NCBI GenBank assembly: GCA_001792895.1
Contig: MARA01000049.1
Location: 186,001 to 250,000, forward strand
Source: Lentinus brumalis
Lineage: Eukaryota > Basidiomycota > Agaricomycetes > Polyporales > Polyporaceae
Reading direction: 5' to 3'
DNA length: 64,000 nucleotides
The stretch's first letter is position 1. Every line of letters starts with the position of its first letter. A model generated the notes under the pieces. That model searched no databases, was not told the origin of the DNA, and was given only the letters and a program-made list of their open reading frames with translations. Below are positions 11,665-22,946 of this stretch, piece after piece. The position numbers were made by a program, and so were the translations under genes.

Positions 11665-13954
11665 ATGGTGAGTGGTCTCTACGTCCGAAACTCTGACTTT
11701 CCAGTCCGATGAACCACTTGTGCAGACCAATCATCGCGAAGGATACATCCCCATAGCAGGAGATGATGTAGAACCACACCGAGACCGCGCACACATACCT
11801 CACGGAGGTGTTCTGCATGTACATCCCGACGGGTCGAGCTATACATACGCATACGGACCGCCAGGGATAGCCGGTCTCTTGCACAACTACTACGCCCTCG
11901 GGTGCGCCGTCTTTGCGTCCATCGGTGGGCTCACTTTCGGTTACGACCAAGGAGTCATCGCCAATGTACTCGTCATGAAGGACTTCATCACCAGGTGGCA
12001 TCTGAGTGCTTGGGATACAGGGCTAATGAGTACGTCTCTCGCATTTATGGTCCAAGATCTGCGGTTGGGCTCGAACTTTGCCACGATGAGCAGCGGCCAG
12101 CCTCGAGCTGGGGTCCCTGATCGGTGCGCTCACCGCTGGGGTATTCACGGACAAGTACTCGCGAAGACAGTCCATCACTACGGCTTGCGGTAAGTCTCAA
12201 GTTCTCGTCTCCTATCATCGCATCTCATTCCTCAATACTACTGCACCGTCTAGCCGTGTTCTGCGTTGGCTCCGCATTGCAATTTGGTGCTCAGAGTCCA
12301 AGTCAGCTCATCCTTGGCCGAGGAATCGGCGGATTGGGCGTTGGCGCACTCAGGTATGAAGATATACGCGAAGCTCGTGCAATATATGAGCTGAGAACTT
12401 GTCCTGCAGCATGCTCTCTCCATTATACATGGCCGAGATCAGCCCGCCCGAAGTGCGTGGCTCCCTCATGGCCCTGGAGCAGTTCGCCATTGTCCTTGGA
12501 GCGGTGCTCGGCTTCTGGACAGGCTTCCTCACGCGCGACAGTACGTCGGTTCTGTATCCACTATTCCTAGTTACGGGTCGCTCATGGTCGTGACTATTCA
12601 GTTGAAGGTTCGGCGTCCTGGCGAATTCCGCTCGGTATCCAACTCATCCCAGGATTCCTCCTTGGCTTCGGCTGCCTCGCGCTACCACCTTCTCCTCGAC
12701 TCCTCGTTGCACAGGGCAGAGTGGACGAGGCCCTCAGAGCACTCGCGAAGTTACGTCTGCGCACCGCTGCCGAGAGCGCCACGGATCCCCTGCTTCAGGT
12801 ATGATGCTTGTCACCTCCGCCCGTTCGCCCGCCACTGTTAACCATGAGTGGCGCTCGTAGATCGAGTTGCTCGAGATGCAGGTGGAGGCTGCACTCATTG
12901 CACAGACCACTGGGAACGATGACATGCACACAGCGAAGCCCGGGACTCTTCAGGCTGAGCTGCGCGCATGGGGCCGCCTGTTCGAGCCTAAACTCTTACG
13001 ACGGACGTTGATCGGCGTGGTCATGATGGTCTTTCAACGTGCGTCCGCCTTGCAAGTTTGTTACTCTGAACTGGTCTCACCTCTTTTCTCCCAACGAAAT
13101 GTAGAATGGAGCGGTATCAACGCGCTTCTCTACTACGGCCCGACGCTCATGCGCTCCCTCGGACTGCAGGGCGACTCAGCGACGCTCATGTCGGCCGGTG
13201 GCATTGGGATCGTCCAGTTTCTCGCTGTCCTGCCTGCTATCGCCTTCATCGATCGTCTCGGTAGACGACCACTGCTCCGCTGGGGCAGTACAGCCATGGC
13301 ACTCTCTCACCTCCTCATCGCCCTGCTTGTCTGGCGCTACAGCACGGACTGGCCTACACATTGGCTCGCCGCATGGATTTCCGTTGGATGCGTGTATACG
13401 TTCACCGCCGCATACGGAGTGAGCTACGGCCCGATTGGGTGGATCCTACCCAGCGAGGTCTTCCCGCTCTCCGCGCGCAGCAAGGGTGTCGCCCTCTCCA
13501 CCGCCTCGAACTGGATGAACAACTGTACGTCTGCCATCTTTCCCGCTGTCGCTCTGACCCGTTCGTGCTCAACGGGTCCGCCCGCCCACACCCTCTGACG
13601 GTTCGACAGTCCTGATCGGCCTCCTCACTCCGGTGTTCATGGAACATTCGCCGAGCGGGACGTTCCTCGTCTTCGCGACCGCGTGCTCCCTCGGCTACCT
13701 CTGGTCGACGTATTTCGTCCCGGAGACGGCCAACATCTCGCTTGAGGAGATGGACGCCGTGTTTGGGTCGTCTGTCGGGTGCGAGGATGTCGCGCTGAAG
13801 CAGCAGGTGCGTTGTTGTCGTGGGACATTGCTGGCTCCGAGGCTGATTCCGCGACATCGATACTTGTATCTGGCAGATTGAGGCGGATCTGGGCCTGCAC
13901 GACCTCGTACAACGATGGGCCCGTGAGAGTACAACTGCTCGCCACCCCGACTGA
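11665..13954 (+). CDS. MFS sugar transporter
   Basis: Plasma-membrane sugar/polyol transporter of the major facilitator superfamily (sugar porter group). The motifs appear in order: GGLTFGYDQGVIANVL, FTDKYSRRQ, GRGIGGLGVGAL, AEISPPEVRGSLMALEQF, QQWSGINALLYYGP, DRLGRRPLLRWG, ILPSEVFPLSARSKGVALST and YFVPETANISLEEMD. About ten exons, total roughly 550 residues. The only frame-consistent start I find is an ATG at 11665-11667 followed at once by a GT-AG intron, so the first coding exon is a single codon. The family motif PESPR after helix 6 reads PPSPR here, losing the glutamate. The C-terminus ends at 13954. Confidence 0.85.
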
Positions 13955-14615
13955 GCCTCAAGAACATCGCAGTCAAGTGATGTATATGGCGATGCTTTCG
14001 AATAATGGAATAATGTCTGGTAACCTACAGCGAACACTTTTTAGAGGAATAATACGGATTGGCTGCTCTCCTTGTGCATGTACTCTACCATCTCGCCTTC
14101 ATCGAATGAATCATCTCAGGGAATACGGTCTGCATACGGCCGAACCGTGCGTGCATGAACGATTCTAGATGTTCATTGGTCGTTTCAAGACATGACATTG
14201 GGTACGTGAGATAGGACAGCTAGAATGATGCTACGGCACAGACAAGGAGGGTCAGAGGCAGGGGCGCAAATCAAGCGATTGAAGATACGAAGAATGTACA
14301 AAAGCGCGATCAGGAGCCGGCGAAGGTGAATACTACACTACGATAATACATCCGGGGGATGCGGCGACAGCGAGACGGAGGGCGGGCAGTGGTTAAAGGT
14401 AAAGCAAAAGGGTGGTACTGTAAACGGTAACCGGTAAGAAAGCGGGGACGATGGCTGATTGTATACAGACTGGGACAGGGACAGTATGAGCTATGGACGA
14501 CGGGTTCTTGTGATACACGTAGGTAGGCAACAGAGATTCACCAAACAACGAGCGACGAGATAAGGAACACAGACGGGCAGAACAGCACAGAGGCGGGGCG
14601 GGGCAGCAACGCCGC
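13955..14615. other. Convergent intergenic region
   Basis: The MFS transporter and transportin genes end towards each other here. The 660 bases would hold both 3' untranslated regions and terminators. No further gene or repeat is apparent. Confidence 0.5.
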
Positions 14616-17600
14616 TCATAAGCCGTACCGCGTCGCGAGGCGCTCCTGAATAACAGGAGGGAACGTCGCGACCTGCGCGGCCCAGCCGGCCGCATCGTGC
14701 TGCTTGAAGCCGTTCAGCAGCGTCTGGAACATGTTGTTCAGCTCCGGCGACGGCTGATTCCACCGCACGATCGCGTTGCAGAACCACAACAGACTCTGCA
14801 CGAGACAGACGACGTCAACGCTCACTCTCATCGTACGACAATGAGGGCAAACACACCTTCGTGATACCCGCCGGGTTCGTCTGGACGAGCGTGCAAAGCC
14901 CGCGGAACGCCGAGTCCTTCTCCTCGTTGTCGCGGATCTCGTACAGCGCCTGGCACCATGCCTGCGCAAACTCCGGCAAAAGAGGCGCGACAAGCGTCGG
15001 GTGCATGAGACCGATGCGTCCGATCGACACCGCCGCGTTCTCGTGCAGGCTCCTCGGTGCCTTCGGGTGGAGCAGGATGGGAATCAGTCGCGAAATGAGA
15101 GGTTGGACCCATTGTAGGAACTCGGGGTCATCTGACGGTCAAAGGTTGTCAGCTGTGCGCCTGAGTGCCGTACAATGGTGCCCGACTTACCACGACCGTA
15201 CCGGAGCGCGATCTCGCCGACCGCCCAGGCTGCGTTATTACACGCACTAATGAACTCCACCTTTGGCTCGGGATCAAGCTGCACGATCAACTCTTGCATG
15301 ATTGCGGGAATGTGTGGTCTAAGGAGCGGGAAGCAATTCATCGCCATGTCTCCCACAAGCGCATACCCTGACTGCCGTACGGCAGCGTGCGGGTGCTTCA
15401 AGCACACGGTCAGGAGAGACAGCAAGTTGGGCTGGCTGCGCGTGATGTGCGGCCCGAGGGCCATTCCGAGGCCCTGCGTGAGGCCAGACAAGAGATCGAG
15501 CGCGACGACGAGGAACGAGCGGTCAGGCTCGTCCATCTCAGGATTTTGCTGATATGCCTGGTATTGCAGGAGCGAACTGTGGACGATCGTCTGACAACGG
15601 TCGAAGATCGGACCTGCATAGGGAAGGAATGCGGGACCGATGGCAATCGTGACAGACGCCAGACACTATGAACCAGATTAGCATTTCTGCGCATCTTCAG
15701 GCGCAGGCGACATACCTCAAGTAAGGGAACGAGGTCCTCGTCATCGTCTTTCAGCTTGGACCAGCGCTTGAGTAGTGCCGGCATGAGGATCTCGACGTAG
15801 GTCGGATTCTGCAGTGCGGTCCCGACGGCATCGGCGAGCGTACCGACAGCGTCGTAAAGAATGAGCATGTTCTTGTGTTGGTACTTCTCAAAGGCGAACA
15901 CAAGGTTGCGCAAGACGGGCTCAAGGTAGGGGGCAAGCTCGGGACCTGCATCCTCTTCAAGAGTCGCAAACGCACTGCATCCAGCTTCTTGGACGCGCTT
16001 GTTGTTGTCGAGAACCATACGAAGAAGCTGCGTGCGTTGTTAGTGGACTCGCTTGATTTGACCCAGCAATTCAACACTTACACCCTCCAAAGTGGGGACG
16101 AAGAACTGGTTCTTGTGCTCCTCTGAGATCGGCTGGGTGCACCAGCTGGCGTACCTCCCTAGCGTCCAACACGTGATGGAGCGAACCAGAGGCTAGATTC
16201 ACCCGGAGTTGAGCATACTCGAATAGTGTCGGACAGCCTGCGTGACGCACCTTGGGATCATTGAGGGTATTGATCAGGTATGGAACGAGAGTGGGTAGAT
16301 GTGGCTCAATCGCGTCGATGCAACCTGCAACACAAACTGAACAACCGCATCGCGCAGAATGATGGACAGGACATACCTTCCGCCATCGCACCCAGTGCAA
16401 GGATACCGCTCTCCCTCTGCAGCCAGTCATCGCTCCAAAGCTTCGTCTTCAGCGGCTCGAGCAACACATTCAGAAGGTCGGCACCGAACCGTACGGCGAG
16501 CACGTCCAGGGCGGCAGCCGCGCACTTGCGCAGGTTCCATTCCGTCGACATCTCCTCCGCGAACTCGTCGTCGTCAAGATCGTCGTAGTCATCGTCGTCC
16601 TCATCACCGAGCTCTTCGCCGTAGGCACCACGCTTGGCTCCGGCGTCGTCACCGTTCGCCTCACGTTCGAAGCCGTGCGTCTTGCCGCCGTAGTGGCGCG
16701 GCTTGATGTCGCTCTCCTTGTCGGGAACCGCGGCATCCTCCTCGTCTCCCTGCAGCCATAGCAGATCGTCTTCGCTGTAGACCATGCAGTCAAGCAGTAC
16801 CGGAGCGACCGTGGCCAAGAGCGGGTGGAGGTACGGGGCAAGGTCTGGGTCTTCAGCGAACGTAAGCCAGAACTCACAAGCCTCCAATGCGACATTCTCG
16901 TTCTTGTCCTTCGTCGAGTAGAGCATGAACTCCGATACGCCGTTCATTTCCGGCATGAGCTTCTCCGGCCTTGACGCCAGAAGCAATACGAGCGCCTGGC
17001 ACACATGCCGCCGCACCGTAGGGTCCTCATCGGATGCACGCTTGAAGAGACAGGCAATGAAGGTGTCTATGTGCGCGAAGAGAGCCTGGCACCCGATCGG
17101 GACGAAGTAGGATAGACACGCAATTGCGTGCGCGCGCATTTTGGAGGATGGGTGTTCGGAGAGGACGATGAATTTCGGGATCATGTAGTCTAACGGCATG
17201 GTGCCGTTGATCTCGACGTCGAGCTTGCGTGGATAGTCCTCGCATGCCTTCTCGAGAACGTTGAACGCGGCCTAGGGAGGGGGATCAGACATCACGGACC
17301 GGTACAGCATGTCGTTTCGAGCACAATCAATGGCATTTGCATCTCGCATGCCCCATATTCGAAGCGGTCTGAAGCTGTAGCGCAGACGGCATGCCTTCGC
17401 ATGATATGACCTGATAGTCGCCACTTGGGTGGCGTGCAAAGTCAATTGTGGTCACTGTCGCGTCCATAATGGACGACTAGCGGTTGGGCAACCACCTTCG
17501 ATAGGCACCATGGGTCGAGCAGCCCAAACGCAGAGAGAAAGAGACAGATAGATCTGTAAACAAAGCACATACCTCTTGCTGGTCCTGGTTCTCTGCGTCC

Positions 17601-18064
17601 AACATGTGCACGAGCTGCTGCAAACACTCCGGCCAGTTCTTCGGCTCCAAGATGCCGAGGAACGCGACGATGTCCTGCGCGGCCGCGTTCCGAATCATGA
17701 TCGAGGGATCTGCGAACGCTGTGAGGACGGCCGACTTGACAAACGCGGTAACGTCCGGTGCGGCGCGCAGGATGAGGCGAGCGTTGTTCTTGAGCAGATA
17801 GCCTGCAATCGTGCGGATTCGATCGTCCTCCTGGGGCATCGCCGACAGAATATACGCGAGGTAGGCAATGTAGTCAGGTGCACGAGTGAAGTTGTTCAAT
17901 TTCTGGTAAATGAGGGAATCATGAAGCGGCGGTGAGGTTTGAACAGCGATGGTACGTACGTGGGTGATGTTGCGCTGCACAGCGCTGTTGCGTGTGTCGG
18001 TAGACTCATGGATGGTTTGCAAGATTTCCTGGAGGCCTGCTGGCTGGGGGGTCCAGGAGGCCAT
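14616..18064 (-). CDS. Transportin / karyopherin beta-2 (Kap104 type)
   Basis: Nuclear import receptor for PY-NLS cargos such as hnRNP-type RNA-binding proteins; built of HEAT repeats and released by Ran-GTP. The start [20 protein letters not shown] is typical of the family. HEAT segments continue through [20 protein letters not shown], an acidic loop ([20 protein letters not shown], the H8 loop), [14 protein letters not shown], and the C-terminal [20 protein letters not shown], ending in RLATRYGL. There are about eight exons. One intron (about 17273-17572, 300 bases) is much longer than the rest and lies between [13 protein letters not shown] and [20 protein letters not shown]. Confidence in identity is high; some small internal junctions are approximate. 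Confidence 0.9.
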
Positions 18065-21000
18065 GGCTGGAGAGGATGAGGGAGAGGGAGGAGGAGGAGG
18101 AGAACGCGTTGAGCTCCAGACCAATATTTGCGAACGTAAGTAATCGCTTATCACCCATCTAACCCGCTTAGCCGAGACAAGCGGCGATCACTGAAACAAT
18201 TAATTGTTGTCATCTTACTCGGGCGTTTGCACCTTGCCTCGCCTAACTGCTTCTGACCTCCCGCTCTACATCCCACCATCTCCTCGACTCCCGGAGTACT
18301 GCAGTGCATATGCATTTGAAGATCACGGAGCAGAGCATGAAGATCCCGGAGCTTGGGCACAGTGTGAGCGTCGTTCTTCTCAGGGCGCTTGATAATACAT
18401 GATTAGTACAGTAAGTTAAGACAAGTCCTCCCGTGCGTGACAAGTGGTTATTTACCCCGCTCGAACAGAGCCACAAAGCCATCTCTTTGTCCGCACCTTC
18501 TCCTCCTGATTCGTGAAAGGCCATATGAGCCACGCTTCAATCGCCGTTACACCAAGGCACCAAGGCAGTTATATCTGAAGATTTCAGCCCAACGACGATG
18601 GCAAGCCGTTTAGCAGTAGCCTGCGGCGCGCCCCGCAATTGCACTGTCCCTAGCGGTATGTATTCGCCCTAGCTTCTCTTCTCTTCTCCAGCCCACTACC
18701 GTCCGTCTCGACGGACATGACCTTCCTGAGATCGATGGTAGTGCGGCACTGATAGTCCCTTCCCAGAAAAGGGCCTGCGATTGACCCCGGATTGGACTGG
18801 CCCGAGGGCTCATCATGATTGATTCGACGTCGATAGAAGCTGCGTCCGGTGTTAATTTCGACACCCGGGACACGAGACACGAGCCCATCCATGCATGTGT
18901 GACTGTCGGTGCTCAACTGCATCAGTAGGCTGCAGCGCGAGCGAGCGTACACTCCGAGTCCCACATGGCCTTGGGGATGTCTGAGGCAGGCCACACGTAG
19001 CACGACCGGCCGTCGTGATACGTGGACGCCAGGTCCGAGGCGCACAAGTCACAGCGTGCTTCTTGTGTCTTTACGGGCTCTCTAACCCCTGCGCGGTCGC
19101 CGTGACGGCGCCCAGAGAGAACTGCGGTGGGGCGGAGAAGTCGAGCCCTTCGCGTGTCTTCCTCGTTCTCGAAGATCCTACTGCACGCGTCATGCTATAC
19201 GCTGCATTCATTGCCTCATGTCTCGTTCCTCATCGCATGTGCTGGTCTGGCACGGGGAGTCATTGCATGACATGCCGCACCCCACAAGTCATCCCCCCAC
19301 CTCCCACCTCATCTCGCTGCGAGCCAAATGACTCGGCCTGCAGCGAATGAGCGGCGCGCAGCGAGATCCGAGCCTATCTGTGCGGAGCGTCACGAAGATC
19401 ATCGCGCGCCGACCCGGGTCAGATGCCGTTGAGTCTCTGCATCCGCTCCCTTGAAGTATAACTCTGATGGCGTGGGCGATGGAAGGTCTACCCCACAGGT
19501 TCTGCGCATCGCAGGCCGCGTCCTCTCACGAATCGTGCGACAGGATGCTATGATCATCAAATTGCAGTATGCTGCGGGAGAGTCCAGAACCGACAGACTC
19601 TCGCTCAGTCGCTCGTCCTTGCCCGAGGTCACCGTCATGCGTCCGCGTCGGGGTTCTATGCCTACCCTCGAGTAGAGTGCAAAGTGCACCTGAGGCGTCG
19701 TACTTGCCGACGCAGCCCGTTGTGCGGTCAAAAAGCACGTCGAGCATTGACGCGATCAGCGAGCATACTGGACGTGTGTGCATGCCATGCACATGGACGC
19801 CCTGGCAAGTAGGTGGAGAGGGCGATGAGGTGTTGGTCCATTGAACACTGACATGCTGATGAGCCCGATTTGTAGACGTGCTTTGAGTCGACCGATATTG
19901 AACTCACCCTCTTCCGCTAGGGTTGCAAAGGCAACCGAGGCTGATCAGCACGTATTCCTGCCGAGGCGAGTTCCTTCTACGGTGTCACTCGGTCTCCAGC
20001 AAAGCCACGGCTAATCGCTACCCGTCCAACGTCGTCAATTTTAGGGTCACTCTCTCTGGCAACCGTGTATGTAACCCGCACGCGGCATTGCGTACCTTCA
20101 AGGACAGCCAGGCACCGATGCTCCAACGCACGCAGCCAGGTCCACCGGAGGCGAAATTGATTGAGAGGCCCAGGGCGTGGTACGGTATCTCGGGATCCTT
20201 CGTCTCAACTTCTAATGCTAGAAGACAACGGGCGAAGAACAGGAACTTGGAGCAAGAGCAAGCCGTTGACTGAAGTCAATCACTCACACATGTGTCAGTC
20301 AGTATTTCCGAAGTCGAAGATCTCGTGCCTTGCGGGTGTTCGTGCACATTAGTGATCTGTAATGTAAGTAGCTTGCATCGAGAAAATCCGGTCTGCGCTC
20401 GGACAAGGAGTACGGGGGCCGTCACCAGTGACACTCACTGCGTTCCGACCCCGGTTAGTTGAAGCGCGAGTGTCTCAGGAGTTCTTAGGAGGAAGCAGGT
20501 AGTCGCATTGCAGTTGTGGACCAGCTAGTCCAGAGGCAAGTATCCTCTAGTAGACGACAGCGTCAGAACAGGTCACATGCATCACATCCTAGTACACGTA
20601 GTGAGTTGGCAGCCTACTTGAAGCCCGTTTGAGTGGCTGCAATCCGCCGAAACCTACCTCAGCTGCGTCAAGTACTTTCAGTACTCTTTCAATTAACGCC
20701 GCCTCACCGGAGTTCAAGACTCAAACCAGGGGGCAATTCAGGTTCAACTGCACCATCAATTATCATCGGTTGACTGCAGCTCAAACATCTACTAGCAGGT
20801 GTCGGAACGCAGTGACTACTGGGTCGCGACGCACACCTTCAGTCCATTTGCGCCGCGGTGGCTATCTGACTAGGCAGTATGAGACAGGCTCCGCTGAGGT
20901 CGTGCTCACCTCCTACAAACCTCCCGATACCAAGTTATGCAGTGAGACGGAATCTCCCCCTCACCCCGCCCCGCCATACATAGCATAAGTATTCCGGATT

Positions 21001-21068
21001 TCGGAATAAGCGCTCATGAGCGCCCTGCGGCGCGGCGATTGCCGGTCAGAGGTGTTTGACTAATTTGA
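18065..21068. other. Three-kilobase region without a supported gene
   Basis: I find no reading frame with convincing protein composition and no domain motif. Short minus-strand frames at 18151-18533 and 19399-19792 were considered and not accepted. No tRNA, long inverted repeat or microsatellite was seen. It could hold a noncoding RNA, a degraded element or regulatory DNA for the flanking genes, but nothing in the sequence decides this. Confidence 0.45.
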
Positions 21069-22041
21069 ATGACTTCAATACTTACCACCATTGCTTTTGA
21101 CTTTGACAAGCTTGACGCGACGACGACAATGTCCACCGCTATACCGACTTCTCAGATCCATGAGGAGACCATCCGATTCGCCGATCTTCTGGCAGAAAAC
21201 GCCAGGCTGGACAATCGTCTACCAGCCGATACGGACTTCACGCCTGAAGAGATGAGGCGCTTGCAGGAACAGGTCTGCAAAATACTTGAACTTCATAGAC
21301 GCGAACCGCAGCTGACGCCGCAGCCGTCCAGCTGAACGCCCTGGAAGCGATCCCGAAGGACCAGCAGAGCCTGTTCTTCCTCGCCCTCTCCGCAAAACAC
21401 CTGCCCGCGCTCGTGTCCGCCGTCCGCAGCACGTCGCGCGCAACGCAGAACCAGGCGTTCTCTTCCTACGTCCAGCTCCTCTCCCTCCTCCCCGACCCGG
21501 ACAAGAACCCGTACTACCGCAAGTACATCGTGTCCCCGAGTTCGCGCCGCTGCCGACCCTCGTCGCCTCCGCCTTCGTCGAGGGCATCCAGTGGCTGCGC
21601 CCGAGCGGGCCCGGCCACGTCTGCTCGCTCATCATGCACATGCTGCAGTGGTGCGACACGAGCATCGGCGACGACAAGCGCGCCTCCATCGACAAGGCCG
21701 TGCGGCTCGCCCTCCGCGAGAAGTGTCGCGAGCTCATGGGGAGCGCGGGCTGGGGCGACCTGGACCGATACCAGCAGGTCGAGATTCAGCGGCTGGAGGG
21801 CATGCTTGGGCCGGTGGAGCACATGCCGACGCCGCCAGACCAGCCGGGGTACTACCTGCAGTCGTCGAAGGATTATTTGGAGGGGAAGATCCCGGGGCTG
21901 TATGAATGCAACGTGTGCATGGACGACGACGCGCCGTTGCAGTGCTCGCGGTGCAAGTCGGTGAAGTACTGCGGGAAGGAGTGTCAGAACAAGGACTGGA
22001 AGAAGGGGCATAAATTGCGGTGCTACGAGATGGTCTTCTGA
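21069..22041 (+). CDS. MYND zinc-finger protein with an apparent one-base frameshift
   Basis: The C-terminus is a MYND finger: CNVCMDDDAPLQCSRCKSVK, then YCGKECQNKDWKKGHKLRC, with the expected Cys/His spacing. MYND fingers bind protein partners. In-frame ATGs lie at 21069 and 21129. The first exon ends at 21272 (EEMRRLQEQ) and the second starts at 21332 (LNALEAIPKDQQSLFFLALS). The second exon is 710 bases to the stop, one short of a whole number of codons. The break lies near 21535: the frame reading DPDKNPYYRKYIV must switch to the one reading PEFAPLPTLVASAFVEGIQW. One missing base in the CCCC run there would repair it. No usable intron spans the point. Either the assembly lost a base or the gene is freshly broken. 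Confidence 0.75.
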
Positions 22042-22946
22042 AGACGTCAAAACAGCCCACTTCAGCAGGCGTCGTTCACAGTACAGTAGCTGTTCGTCTG
22101 CAGACAGGTTCTACTTACTACACAGCGACGCATCGGCGGATCAGCGTATGTAGCTCACAGCTCTCTGATTGCTGGCGATGACCAAAGACGAACGGGACCT
22201 AATAGAAACAGTATAATTTTCCGAATCTCCATTAATATTGTTCAGCAAGCCTCAGCGCAACGCGAAGAACCAGGAAGCAAGAACAAACCGTCTATGTAGT
22301 AAAGTCTACTAATACATCAGTAGGTGCAAGGCTCGAAGGGCGAATACGAAATGATCAACGAAGGTGAATATGTAGTGAAGTGCGTGCGCATTACATGTGC
22401 ATGTGCACGACGGGCGAGCGGCGGCGGGGCTTCAGGTTCCAGGTCAGACTCATATGTATGTATGTACGTACGGGTGATATTGGATACACATGCGGATACT
22501 ATGCTGCGTCTACTATGGTAAAATATGCGGGGATGCAGTGTGCGTGCGAGAGTGGGTCCGTCTGTCCGTCCGTCCGTCCGTCGACATGTACATGCTGTTT
22601 GTCCGCCCGGCCGGCTGCATGGTGCATGGTCCAATACTTGTTGCGTGCCGGGAGACGGGCGCAGGCAAGGAGGTATCTGGTATGCGGCGGTGTGCGGTAG
22701 GCAGCACCGGGTATGCGGGATATGCATGGTGGTGGTATCGAAGGTGAGTCAGGCAAGAAGGGGCCGGATGCCCCTGCACCCCGCACGAAAACAAGAAGTG
22801 CAGAACAGACGGGATGCAGGGGGTGTTGATGTACGTTCGTGCTAGGGGACGCACTGGGCGCAACGTGGATACGCAGCGTGTGAGTGGGAGGTGGGTGAGG
22901 GAGTGAAGGGGTGGTCAGGTAGCGCAAGCGTAACTCGCCGCTGATA
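22042..22946. other. Intergenic region with simple repeats
   Basis: No gene is supported. The stretch is rich in GT-containing words such as TATGTATGTATGTACGTACG near 22455 and has a GTCC microsatellite at 22556-22582. It lies between the MYND gene and the 3' end of the TM198-like gene. Confidence 0.5.
22556..22582 (+). repeat. GTCC microsatellite
   Basis: Tandem copies of a four-base unit (GTCC/GTCT), about six repeats, in a GC-rich intergenic stretch. Confidence 0.75.

Noticed and set aside
14393..14695. Minus-strand frame beyond the transportin stop
   Set aside because: Arginine/serine-rich shadow that overlaps the transportin C-terminal exon; the natural end RLATRYGL is clear.
18065..21068. 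Possible transposon or noncoding RNA in the empty 3-kb stretch
   Set aside because: No terminal repeats, target duplications or structured element could be found by eye.
22317..22927. Several open frames over the GTCC-rich stretch
   Set aside because: They are products of simple repeats, with peptides made of recurring arginine, threonine and proline.
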